From Chthonomonas calidirosea (GTDB lineage: Bacteria; Armatimonadota; Chthonomonadetes; Chthonomonadales; Chthonomonadaceae), in assembly GCA_945878775.1 (NCBI GenBank), contig CAMCUQ010000012.1, positions 1 to 39,194 of the forward strand: DNA of 39,194 nucleotides, read 5' to 3'. The notes under the pieces were generated by a model that was not told the DNA's origin, made no database searches, and saw nothing but the letters and a program-made list of their open reading frames with translations. Made by a program: the position numbers and the translations under genes. Every line of letters begins with the position of its first letter. Position 1 is the first letter of the stretch. This document shows, piece after piece, positions 1 through 7,523 of this stretch.

Positions 1-26
1 CCAAAGCGGCACCCCTTCTTTTGCGA

Positions 27-809
27 TTATACCGTCTGCGGGGCGTTCTTTGCCGTAGCGCGGAAATAGATTCGTAGCGACAGGAACAGCACCGCAACAG
101 CCGCTACTGCCCACAAGCAGCCCCAGAACATCGCGGGCAAGAGATATGCCTTCTCCATAAAGACAGCGTCATTCTGGGTATGCCCCATCGAAGTGAGAGT
201 CACCAGATCACGAATGTCGCCCAGTGCGTTCAGAGAACACTGCACCGCCAAGAACGCTGCCAGAAAGTCGGCTCCAGCAGGACGCAATACACGCCCTAGT
301 CCCAATAGCCCCGCCGATAGAACGGCTCCAACGACGAGAGTAAAGGGGTCTGAGGTGGGATGAAAGCCCCACAGCAACGTAATGACCGCGATAGCCACTC
401 CCATTGCGGAGAGTGCAAAGCGTCCAGAACTCCCCTTCATACGGACTCGCCCCAACTGGAGCATAAGCGCACCAAACAGGGCTGTTCCCAAATAGCCTCC
501 AGAGAGAAAGAGCCATGTCCACCACGGGGCAACGGAGCCTTTGGTCAGCCCTGCCCCTGTAGGCATAATCTGAAGCGATTCCACACTCCCTCCTGAGATC
601 AATGCAGCAAGAGCGTGACCGCTCTCGTGCACGAAGGTGACGAAGAGGCGTAGTGGATAGAGAGCAGTAGAGGCGTAGGGTACAAAGTTCAAGGCAAGCG
701 TGATCACTGTTGCCCAAATTAAGAGGGCGCGTGAGCGTTTGGAAAAAGCACTATGGTTTAAGGTGGTGGCATCTGCCCCACCAGTAGCAAGCGAGGGTTT
801 TATCGGCAT
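27..809 (-). CDS. M50-like membrane zinc metalloprotease
   Basis: 260-aa polytopic membrane protein. A zinc-protease HExxH motif (HESGH, residues 61-65) lies in a hydrophobic segment followed by GG, as in the M50B peptidase-like family. Several further hydrophobic segments follow (roughly residues 95-120, 130-150, 155-175 and 225-250). Members of this family are intramembrane or membrane-embedded proteases, and many are uncharacterised. I did not find a clear second-site NPDG-type zinc ligand, so catalysis is inferred from HExxH only. The ATG at 809 has an AAAGGA about 10 nt upstream. The gene is downstream of the HIT gene on the same strand with a 133-nt gap, so it may have its own promoter. 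Substrate unknown. Confidence 0.7.
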   Translation of the reverse strand: MPIKPSLATGGADATTLNHSAFSKRSRALLIWATVITLALNFVPYASTALYPLRLFVTFVHESGHALAALISGGSVESLQIMPTGAGLTKGSVAPWWTWLFLSGGYLGTALFGALMLQLGRVRMKGSSGRFALSAMGVAIAVITLLWGFHPTSDPFTLVVGAVLSAGLLGLGRVLRPAGADFLAAFLAVQCSLNALGDIRDLVTLTSMGHTQNDAVFMEKAYLLPAMFWGCLWAVAAVAVLFLSLRIYFRATAKNAPQTV

Positions 810-942
810 TGTCCTATCATCCTTTCCACACGGAAGGCGCGTATCACAAGAGAGTTCCTCTGTTCAATACTACGTACAGAAGAGTGCTAATGGCGTCAAA
901 AAACAGGGTCCAATGCAGAGGTTGTGGGAAGTTTCACACCTG

Positions 943-1284
943 TTAGCCGGGGGGCCACTGCATGAAACGTCCTCCCAAGAGGTGAAAATGGAGATGATAG
1001 ACCGTCTGCCCTCCGTTTTCACGGCAATTTATCACCGTGCGGAACCCCTCTTCGGTGAGGTTTAGCACTTTCGCGGTCTCCTGTACGGCTTTGAGAGCGC
1101 GTCCCATAAGACCCTCATCCTCAAAGTCCATGATCGTTTCCACATGGTTTTTCGGAATGACAAGGGCATGAGCGGGAGCCTGCGGGTTCAGATCATAAAA
1201 GGCGATGAACTCTTCATTCTCGAAAATGGGCTGAACAGGTATCTGCTTCGAGGCGATTTTGCAAAAGATGCAGTTCTCACTCAT
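943..1284 (-). CDS. HIT family (HinT-like) nucleotide hydrolase
   Basis: 113-aa cytosolic protein of normal HinT length. The histidine-triad signature HLHFHLLGG starts at residue 97, and the middle His (H99) would be the nucleophile that attacks the alpha-phosphate of nucleoside phosphoramidates. The N-terminal CIFCKI (C5, C8) is the usual HinT start and often helps bind zinc. The C-terminus ends in MQWPPG, as in typical HinT proteins. The ATG at 1284 is 30 nt downstream of the UbiA-like gene, so the two are likely co-transcribed. Physiological substrate not predictable. Confidence 0.92.
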   Translation of the reverse strand: MSENCIFCKIASKQIPVQPIFENEEFIAFYDLNPQAPAHALVIPKNHVETIMDFEDEGLMGRALKAVQETAKVLNLTEEGFRTVINCRENGGQTVYHLHFHLLGGRFMQWPPG

Positions 1285-1314
1285 GGTGATGTACTCGGGT
1301 TCCTTTCAGACGGC

Positions 1315-2163
1315 TTACGGGCGAAGGAAGAGAATGGCGATAGCGGAAAGAACGGCAAAGAGTACCCAACCTCTCCGTAATTCCTGCATGCTCTTGGCAC
1401 GCCCCGACCAAGCGTAAGAAACAAAGAGAGTGGCAACGCCGAGGAAAAGTCCAAAGATACGAGGCAGTTCTCCTTGCAATATCAAGCCCAGCATGGAGAG
1501 GAGTCCGATGACTGTAGTGACCACTCCAACAGGATGCCCCCAGTTTGGAACTGAAGTGTATCCAAGTCTCCTATCACGATCACGCAACAGCAATCTTGCC
1601 CGAAACGAAGCCCCTAAATGCAGGGCGAGGAAGCCGACATAAAAAAGAGAGGTACTGCCATGCGTTCCCCAAACAACCCCACACCCAAGACGCAAAAGAG
1701 GGTTCACTATGCCACTAAACAGCACGTTGCCCCACCAAAACTGCTTGAGGCGAAACCAAGGGGCGCAATAAAGGCACTGGCTCGCCACCATTGCCAAAAG
1801 TAGCATCCCTATCTTATGGGAGAAGAACCAGCCTACGGTGCAGATAACGGTGAGTAGCGTTGTGAAGAGTGCCCAAGTGCCACGGGGTATAGAGCGTTGC
1901 TGTTCACACGCCATATCGGTGGCTTCATTGAAGGGATAGAGAACTGCCCACAATAGCCCGCTCAAGAGCATTGTGGTTCCAATCGTCTGCCATGTAAAAG
2001 TGGCACCCGAAAGATAGGCTCCCAGTGCCACCATGAAGGGACTCTTCACAATGACAGGGAGTCGATGTACGGGAATGATCGCCTTCCAGATCGCCATTCG
2101 CGTCTGAGCGGAATTGCGAATCCGTTTGGTCTTTTCGGCTAGATAGGGTGTGGTGCTAGACAT
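1315..2163 (-). CDS. UbiA-like prenyltransferase family membrane protein
   Basis: 282-aa polytopic membrane protein with about 7-8 hydrophobic segments. The first aspartate-rich motif of UbiA enzymes (normally NDxxDxxxD) appears here as NEATDMACE, and a second charged loop DRDRR sits near residues 195-200. Family members transfer isoprenoid chains to aromatic or other acceptors such as quinones, hemes and chlorophylls. The first motif is degenerate (Glu in place of Asp twice), so substrate and even activity are uncertain. No quinone- or heme-pathway gene is adjacent. The start lies only 39 nt below the PD40 gene stop, and the intrinsic terminator of that gene occupies most of the gap, so expression may depend on read-through or on an unseen promoter. 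Confidence 0.65.
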   Translation of the reverse strand: MSSTTPYLAEKTKRIRNSAQTRMAIWKAIIPVHRLPVIVKSPFMVALGAYLSGATFTWQTIGTTMLLSGLLWAVLYPFNEATDMACEQQRSIPRGTWALFTTLLTVICTVGWFFSHKIGMLLLAMVASQCLYCAPWFRLKQFWWGNVLFSGIVNPLLRLGCGVVWGTHGSTSLFYVGFLALHLGASFRARLLLRDRDRRLGYTSVPNWGHPVGVVTTVIGLLSMLGLILQGELPRIFGLFLGVATLFVSYAWSGRAKSMQELRRGWVLFAVLSAIAILFLRP

Positions 2164-2177
2164 CGCTACTCTGCCTC

Positions 2178-2211
2178 AATAAGAAAGTTCCCTAAAATAG
2201 AGTTAGGGAAC
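2178..2211 (-). terminator. Rho-independent terminator of the PD40 gene
   Basis: Perfect 9-bp stem (GTTCCCTAA at 2187-2195 pairing with TTAGGGAAC at 2203-2211) with a 7-nt loop. Read on the minus strand it is followed by TTTCTTATT. The TAA stop codon of the PD40 gene lies inside the stem. Confidence 0.65.
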
Positions 2212-3321
2212 CCATTCCGCGATAAAGACGTTGGTCTCACGGGGTACTTTGCCATGACGATTGGAGGCAAAAACAAAATGCTTACCATCGGGGCTAAAGT
2301 TCGGGAAACCGTCAAACTGCTCGCCATAGGTGATGCGCTCCAAGCCTGTTCCATCCAAATTGATTTTGTAGACCTCGAATGTACGTCGGCGCGGGTCGGA
2401 TCGATTGGAGGCAAAAACAAGCGCTTTCCCGTCGGGCGTCCAGCTAGGAGCGAAACTTGCGATATTGTCTTTGTGATCATTGGTAATCCGGCGCACGTTC
2501 GATCCATCTGCATCCATCACATAGAGGTCGAGGGTCGTGGGTCGTATCAGCTGTTTCTTAAAGAGGGAAGTATAGTCTTCCTTCTCTTTCTCTGTTTCAG
2601 GATAGTAGGCACGAAATGCTATCTGCTTTCCGTCGGGAGACCACCAAGGACCACCCTCATAGCCTAGACGTGTGGTTAGCTGTTTAAGTTTCTTTCCTTT
2701 TGAGTTCATCACCCAAATATCGAGATCACCGCCCCGGTCACTACAAAAAACGACGCTTTTACCGTCGGGAGAGATCACCGACTCCGCGTTGTAGCCCGGC
2801 TCCTCATTTGGCTTCAGATCTTTGGGGAAGAGTACTTCGAGCTCGGTTCCATCCGGTTTAGATTTATATATCTTAAAGGTACGGTAGACGGGCCAGACGT
2901 AGCCTTTGGAATAATCGGGCTTTGGAGGGCACGATGCATCCGCCTCGAAAGTAGAGGAATAGATGACGTGCTTACCGCTTTTTGTCCACCAGCCGCAAGT
3001 GGTCCGTCCTTTGCCATTGCTCACGCGCGTCACATGAGAGCCATCAATGTTCATGACGTACTCTTGGTCGCAAGGATAATCACCACGCTCACTTTGGAAA
3101 ATCAGCTTTGTACCGTCTGGACTAAAGTAGGCTTCTGCGTTCTGTCCGCCAAAGGTAAGCTGCTTCACGTTCTTGAGATGCACTTCACGCGCATCATGTA
3201 GATCAGGCAGTTGGGCAGAGATTTTGAAACCGCGCGTTTGAGCGGTATTGGTAAGCCCCACAAGAGCCAATAGGGAGACACTGCCACCCAGAAGGGGGCG
3301 TAACCAAAGACGCAAAGACAT
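2203..3321 (-). CDS. Exported PD40 / TolB-like beta-propeller protein
   Basis: About 372 aa. A hydrophobic stretch near the N-terminus (LLGGSVSLLALVG) after several Arg looks like a Sec signal peptide. At least five PD40-type blade motifs are visible: FSPDGTKLIF, ISPDGKSVVF, WSPDGKQIAF, WTPDGKALVF and FSPDGKHFVF, several followed by SNR or SDRGG. These form TolB/DPP6-like beta-propellers that act in the periplasm as binding scaffolds. It is probably not the classic TolB, because there is no Tol-Pal context and no separate N-terminal TolB domain. I chose the ATG at 3321 because GAGG lies 9 nt upstream; an in-frame TTG at 3351 would add 10 residues. The gene lies 51 nt downstream of the CAT tRNA on the same strand, so it may share that promoter. 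Confidence 0.8.
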   Translation of the reverse strand: MSLRLWLRPLLGGSVSLLALVGLTNTAQTRGFKISAQLPDLHDAREVHLKNVKQLTFGGQNAEAYFSPDGTKLIFQSERGDYPCDQEYVMNIDGSHVTRVSNGKGRTTCGWWTKSGKHVIYSSTFEADASCPPKPDYSKGYVWPVYRTFKIYKSKPDGTELEVLFPKDLKPNEEPGYNAESVISPDGKSVVFCSDRGGDLDIWVMNSKGKKLKQLTTRLGYEGGPWWSPDGKQIAFRAYYPETEKEKEDYTSLFKKQLIRPTTLDLYVMDADGSNVRRITNDHKDNIASFAPSWTPDGKALVFASNRSDPRRRTFEVYKINLDGTGLERITYGEQFDGFPNFSPDGKHFVFASNRHGKVPRETNVFIAEWVP

Positions 3322-3372
3322 AGAAGCGACCTCACAAGAGAATATTTGCAATACAGAGAAAGGGGATCAAAA

Positions 3373-3444
3373 TGGGCCCAATAGGATTCGAACCTATAAC
3401 CAACCAGTTATGAGCCGGCCGCTCCACCATTGAGCTATGGGCCC
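3373..3444 (-). tRNA. tRNA with CAT anticodon (Ile2 or elongator Met)
   Basis: A full 72-nt cloverleaf can be drawn on the minus strand. The acceptor stem GGGCCCA/TGGGCCC is perfect and the D-arm is GCTC/GAGC. The anticodon stem is GCCGG/CTGGT with loop CTCATAA, and the T-arm is ATAGG-TTCGAAT-CCTAT. The discriminator is A and no CCA is encoded. A paired G1-C72 and the lack of the GGG/CCC anticodon-stem pattern rule out initiator tRNA. C4-G69 and C5-G68 in the acceptor, and the stem sequence, lean towards tRNA-Ile2 (whose C34 would be changed to lysidine by TilS). Elongator Met is not excluded. Confidence 0.93.
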
Positions 3445-3460
3445 CCATTTGAATAAGAAC

Positions 3461-3490
3461 AGTGTACTTTCCCAAAGCCCCTTTTGTCAA
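3461..3490 (-). promoter_or_regulatory. Sigma70 promoter of the CAT tRNA
   Basis: On the minus strand, TTGACA (3485-3490), an 18-nt spacer, then TACACT (3461-3466). The predicted start is about 10 nt upstream of the tRNA 5' end. Transcription may continue into the PD40 gene 51 nt beyond the tRNA. Confidence 0.75.
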
Positions 3491-3726
3491 GAAGGCAGCG
3501 ACATGGGTTAGTCGTTCAGAGTCGGAAAAATAGAATTCAGACAGACTTGAGGGCAGAAACCTTAAAATAATTGCTAACCCGCCAGCTTTGCAGGGAAGTC
3601 TCTGCTAAAAGGGCACTCGGATGCTTTGCGTTGCTTTCAAATATCGCGCTAGGCAGAATAGTCCCAAAAGCAAGGAGAAAGCAGAGTATTCCGCACTCAC
3701 CTTTGCCTTGAAATCTCAATCTTTCC

Positions 3727-3755
3727 TTGACTTATAAGCCAACCTACACTATAAT
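3727..3755 (+). promoter_or_regulatory. Consensus sigma70 promoter of tRNA-Pro
   Basis: TTGACT (3727-3732), a 17-nt spacer and a perfect TATAAT (3750-3755). The predicted start near 3762 precedes the tRNA at 3773 by about 11 nt. Confidence 0.85.
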
Positions 3756-3772
3756 ATGGGGGTGCGATTTTT

Positions 3773-3845
3773 CGGGGTGTAGCTCAGTTGGTAGAGTGCT
3801 TGCTTTGGGAGCAAGACGTCGCAGGTTCGAGTCCTGTCACCCCGA
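3773..3845 (+). tRNA. tRNA-Pro(TGG)
   Basis: 73-nt cloverleaf. The acceptor is CGGGGTG/CACCCCG and the D-arm is GCTC/GAGT. The anticodon stem is CTTGC/GCAAG with loop TTTGGGA (anticodon TGG), and the T-arm is GCAGG-TTCGAGT-CCTGT. The discriminator is A and no CCA is encoded. C1-G72 with A73 is the known proline identity pattern. It is transcribed divergently from the CAT tRNA from a near-perfect promoter. Confidence 0.96.
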
Positions 3846-3933
3846 TCCCCTGTTACTCTGCTCTTGAGAAGCACTCTATGTGCTCGGTTTAGATGCTTGT
3901 TCCCCCCAAACGCCGCTTGAGAGCCACTGTTCG

Positions 3934-4929
3934 CTATCTCTCCACCTTGCACACTGCCCGCAACACAATGTCTTTGGCGCGTGTGGCAGGAGCATAAAAC
4001 GTCCAGTATATCTCCTCCGACAGCGGGTCATGCTCACCGTTTGTCTCCAATACTGTGCCTGGTAGCCGTAATCTCACCGTAATGGGCACGGGTGATTCTT
4101 CTGAGCTACTCTGTTGATTTCCTTCACTTTTCTTGGAAAAGCCCTCTTTCTCCAGTGCGGTCATCTCCTCTTTTGCGATCGCCTTTGTGGCGAGGGCACT
4201 TTTGGCACGGGGTATCGCTTCGCCAAAAGTTTGATCCAGAATCTGCTGCCACGCCTCCAACAATCGTCGGGAGAGTTTGTACTTCACACCATCGGGGGAG
4301 AAGGCACTTTGTAGAAAATCGTTCGCAAGCGGATCGTTGGGACCCCACAGCAACAACCACATATGGTAACGCGCGTTTTTCGCAAGGCTATCGCGTCTCT
4401 CTAGTGTGAGTAACCCTTCAGGAACCACCTGTTGTATAATTTTCAAGACATCATCAAGGCTCACTCCAAGACTGAAGGTGGTATCTTTCTCTAGCTTCTC
4501 CCCCTTCCAACGATAGAACTCCACATACTCTATTTGCCCCGGCGCAATCTCGCGTACCCTCACCGAGTTCACCATCAAGACAGATTTGGTTTTAGTGTCT
4601 TTGATGACCACATCGTGGTCCAAAGAGTCTCCTGCGCGTAATCTCCGCACGGCTATGTACTTTTCTGCTGTTCCAGAACCCGTATCCTTGGAGGTGCTAC
4701 GTGAAATCTGCCAACCCTCTCCACGTGGAAGATCAAAAAACGGTTGCAGTTGTTCGTCAACAGTCACCTTTTGCTTATCACCTCCACTGCTGGACGCCGT
4801 GAAGGTCGTGGTGCGTTTCCATGTGCCATCCTTTTGCACTTCCGTGAGAACGGTGGCACGATAACAGCCCGATAAACCCACAAGAAACAGAACGCTTAGC
4901 AAGAGACGGTAAAGAGTGGTTTTCCGCAT
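3934..4929 (-). CDS. Lipoprotein of unknown function
   Basis: 331 aa. The N-terminus has charged residues (MRKTTLYR), a hydrophobic core and a lipobox LSGC with Cys22, so a signal-peptidase II lipoprotein is expected. I do not recognise the family. The mature part is mostly soluble, with a predicted beta-rich first half and a charged, Gln/Ser/Glu-rich region near residues 265-280. The ATG at 4929 has an AAGGA about 9 nt upstream. It stands alone, between tRNA-Pro (convergent) and lpxK upstream on the same strand, separated from lpxK by 169 nt with a candidate -10 element. Being next to an outer-membrane cluster makes an envelope role plausible but not shown. Confidence 0.8.
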   Translation of the reverse strand: MRKTTLYRLLLSVLFLVGLSGCYRATVLTEVQKDGTWKRTTTFTASSSGGDKQKVTVDEQLQPFFDLPRGEGWQISRSTSKDTGSGTAEKYIAVRRLRAGDSLDHDVVIKDTKTKSVLMVNSVRVREIAPGQIEYVEFYRWKGEKLEKDTTFSLGVSLDDVLKIIQQVVPEGLLTLERRDSLAKNARYHMWLLLWGPNDPLANDFLQSAFSPDGVKYKLSRRLLEAWQQILDQTFGEAIPRAKSALATKAIAKEEMTALEKEGFSKKSEGNQQSSSEESPVPITVRLRLPGTVLETNGEHDPLSEEIYWTFYAPATRAKDIVLRAVCKVER

Positions 4930-4998
4930 GGTAGAGGTTCCTTCTCAATGACAAGAGACTCTCGTTAGAGCCTATTTCAATCATCGTGGCTCAACACT

Positions 4999-5004
4999 AT
5001 TATA
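4999..5004 (-). promoter_or_regulatory. Candidate -10 element upstream of the lipoprotein gene
   Basis: A perfect TATAAT on the minus strand, 70 nt upstream of the lipoprotein ATG, inside the 169-nt gap after lpxK. No good -35 is visible at 16-18 nt, so this is tentative. Confidence 0.35.
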
Positions 5005-5098
5005 CCTACTAGCAACACACGCCTTAGTCCCATAATCCTCATGATAGTGTTCTTGGTTGGGAAAAAGTCAGAATGCCTACATCCTTAGCGGGCACAGT

Positions 5099-6193
5099 TC
5101 AATACAAAGCCTTTATGATCCAGTCGTATAGAGTGGGTTCCTCTAGCGCCATCCGAACTTGAAGCGTGTAGATTCTCAGGGTGCTTTGGGCAAAAGGCAA
5201 TTTCACCGCATCTTTTTCTGTGGTCAAAACCAAATCGGCTTGAACGCTCCGTGCTTCTTGCAAGACACGCTCTAGCTCGGTCTGAGAAAGAGCGGCATGA
5301 TCCCGATAGCGGTGCGTACCAACAAGAATGCCACCTAATGACTCCACAAGCCCCTCAAAGGAGGCAGGGTTCCCCAGTGCCGCGATAGTAACCACACGCT
5401 TGCCCCGTAACCAGTCCGGCGGGAACACCTCTTTGCCCTCTAGAGTGCGAACGGCAACAGGAACCAGATCGGTCGCGATGATGTTAGCCAGTGGCGCAAG
5501 GTGCTTCACCTCTGCCCGCAATGCCTCAACGGTAGCCTCTCCTGCACGCTTTGCATTGGTCAAAATGATGACTTGCGCCCGACGCAGATGCGATTTCGGC
5601 TCTCGTAGCAGCCCTCTAGGAAAGACCCAACCGTTATCGAATGGCTCACAAGCGTTTAAGAGACAGAGGATAACATCTTTATGAAGTTGCCACCGTTGCA
5701 TTCCATCGTCCAGCACGATAATATCGGGTTGGAAACGTTCGCAAGCGAGTGCCCCGGTTTTGCGGCGGTCTTTACCCACCACCACAGGAATCCCCGGCAA
5801 AGAGGTTGCGAGCAAAAACGCCTCATCCCCTGCCTCCTGCGCTGTTAAGAGAACCCTCTCCCCATCCGAAACTACGGCACAGCCATGCTCATTTGCACCA
5901 CCATATCCACGGCTCAGAATAACAATACGCTGATCCCGCGCTTTAAGGTTATGGCAGAGTGTCTGCGTGAGTGGGGTTTTACCTGTTCCACCTGTCGTTA
6001 TATTCCCCACACACACCACAAGACACGGCAGACGCTTCTGCTTCAAGATTCGCACCTTATAGAGCCAGAGATAGAACTCCAGCCCAATCAGGTGTACACA
6101 CGCCAAAATCTCAAGCACACCACGCATGAGAGAGGGCAGAGCCCCCTTGCGCCCGCGAATAACACTCAGGAGATAGGTTTCGAAATCGCTCAA
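5099..6193 (-). CDS. lpxK: Tetraacyldisaccharide 4'-kinase LpxK
   Basis: 364 aa with the start chosen. It is an inner-membrane-associated P-loop kinase that phosphorylates the 4'-position of the lipid A disaccharide to give lipid IVA. Visible features are the Walker A region VGNITTGGTGKTP (about residues 62-74), the LpxK-type LSRGYGG, the DDGMQ motif (about 162-166) and the FPRGLLREP segment. I chose the TTG at 6193: its TTGA overlaps the waaA stop, AAGGGG lies upstream, and the resulting N-terminus (SDFETYLLSVIRG) looks like other LpxK proteins. A TTG at 6220 would add 9 residues. It is the last gene of the lipid A operon. Confidence 0.95.
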   Translation of the reverse strand: MSDFETYLLSVIRGRKGALPSLMRGVLEILACVHLIGLEFYLWLYKVRILKQKRLPCLVVCVGNITTGGTGKTPLTQTLCHNLKARDQRIVILSRGYGGANEHGCAVVSDGERVLLTAQEAGDEAFLLATSLPGIPVVVGKDRRKTGALACERFQPDIIVLDDGMQRWQLHKDVILCLLNACEPFDNGWVFPRGLLREPKSHLRRAQVIILTNAKRAGEATVEALRAEVKHLAPLANIIATDLVPVAVRTLEGKEVFPPDWLRGKRVVTIAALGNPASFEGLVESLGGILVGTHRYRDHAALSQTELERVLQEARSVQADLVLTTEKDAVKLPFAQSTLRIYTLQVRMALEEPTLYDWIIKALY

Positions 6194-7521
6194 TGGCGTT
6201 CGTTCCCCTTCTCTTGCCAAAGCGCGTATACCGCATCTGCATAACGGGAAGAGACTCCACGCTGTTGTGCCATCAGTTCTGTAGCGCGTCTGCCAATAGC
6301 CTCACGCGCCTCTGGATTTCTCAAGAACTCAAGTCCGCGTTCTGCGATCTCATTCGCATCTTGCACCACGAATCCGACGCCCTGCTCACTCACTAATTGT
6401 ACTTCGGAGCGAATGGTCGCCGTGTGCGTTCCAAAGAGTACGGGCATTCCATGTGCCAAAGGCTGGAGCAGATTCTGCCCTCCCCCTTTGACGACGGGGG
6501 GCAGGCTATTCCCGACGTAGGCAAAAGCCCCAACGGCATAGACGTTCGCCAATTCACCCATCGTGTCGAGTATAAGGTGCTGGACAGGAGCGTTTGCGGT
6601 TTCCAACTCCGTTCGGCGAATGGGGTGCAAACCTACCTTTCGCATCGTCTCCTGAACCTCCTCCGCACGGTCTATTTGACGGGGAGCCACCAGCAGGCAG
6701 AGATCGGGGAAAGAGCTTTGCATCTGCCGATAGGCATCGAATATCACCGCCTCCTCTTCTGGGCTACGAGTACTGCCTGCAACGAAAATGGGAGCACTAG
6801 AGGGGAGCTTGAGTTCTGAACGCAACGCCTGTATCTCTGGTGCACTCAACTTGTGGAGAGCCTGATCGAACTTCGAGTTTCCAAGCACCTGTACGCGCAC
6901 TCCATCAGATTCGGAGAGTCCACCTAAAGAGCGCACACGCCGGGCATCTGCCTCAGACTGCACCAAGAGGCGATCTATGTTCCCTATTGCCCACTGAAAG
7001 AGCCACTGCACCTTCACCGACCTCTGGAAAGACCGCTCTGAGATTCGCCCATTCACCATGACGGTTTGGCACCCACTCCTTTTCAAAAAGTGGAGCAGAT
7101 TGGGCCAAATCTCACTCTCTAGGCTGACGTAGATTTCTGGGCGCACAATGGAGACAACACGACGCACAACAAGAGGAAAGTCGAGCGGGGCATAAAAGAG
7201 CGCATCAACGCATGGGAGAGCCTGTTGAGTTGCCATTTCGTAGCCAGCAGGAGTGATCACAGAAAAAAGAAAGGTGTGGTGCGGAAAACGAGCGCGTAAC
7301 TCTTTGAGGATCGGCACTGCCGCAACGACTTCGCCCGCAGAGACGGCATGTATCCAGAGACGCGGGGGGGAACCGGGTTGTGCATGTAAGGCACTCGGCA
7401 GTTTGCCCCAACGCTCTGCCCAGCCTTCACGGGATTTCCCAGAGATATAGCGTCGGAGGAGATAGAGCACAAGAAGGGGCGAGAGGAGGAGAATCACCCC
7501 ATTATAGAGCCACAGTGCCAC
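6190..7521 (-). CDS. waaA: Kdo transferase WaaA (KdtA)
   Basis: 443 aa. It transfers Kdo from CMP-Kdo to lipid A precursor at the inner membrane. An N-terminal membrane anchor (residues about 5-25) is followed by the GT30 signature HAVSAGE with catalytic-type Glu64, then NGRISERSF, AGSTRSPEE and GGGQNLLQPLAHG (C-terminal sugar-nucleotide lobe). The frame stays open 71 codons further upstream, but that part lies inside the phyH gene and does not resemble WaaA, so I start at the GTG 7521, 2 nt after the phyH stop. Whether it is mono- or bifunctional (one or two Kdo) cannot be told from sequence. Confidence 0.94.
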   Translation of the reverse strand: MALWLYNGVILLLSPLLVLYLLRRYISGKSREGWAERWGKLPSALHAQPGSPPRLWIHAVSAGEVVAAVPILKELRARFPHHTFLFSVITPAGYEMATQQALPCVDALFYAPLDFPLVVRRVVSIVRPEIYVSLESEIWPNLLHFLKRSGCQTVMVNGRISERSFQRSVKVQWLFQWAIGNIDRLLVQSEADARRVRSLGGLSESDGVRVQVLGNSKFDQALHKLSAPEIQALRSELKLPSSAPIFVAGSTRSPEEEAVIFDAYRQMQSSFPDLCLLVAPRQIDRAEEVQETMRKVGLHPIRRTELETANAPVQHLILDTMGELANVYAVGAFAYVGNSLPPVVKGGGQNLLQPLAHGMPVLFGTHTATIRSEVQLVSEQGVGFVVQDANEIAERGLEFLRNPEAREAIGRRATELMAQQRGVSSRYADAVYALWQEKGNERH

Positions 7522-7523
7522 CT

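Larger units (their letters stand above)
3445..3772. other. Intergenic region between divergent tRNA genes
   Basis: 328 nt without a convincing protein gene. It holds the two tRNA promoters described separately. The longest open frame, about 60 codons on the minus strand (3537-3719), has no recognisable features and I treat it as non-coding. Confidence 0.6.

Noticed and set aside
3846-3933. Terminator of tRNA-Pro
   Set aside because: Only a 5-bp stem (AGCAC/GTGCT) with a poor T-tail; too weak to call.
5040-5098. Terminator after lpxK
   Set aside because: The best stem is 4-5 bp although a T-run follows; below what I would annotate.
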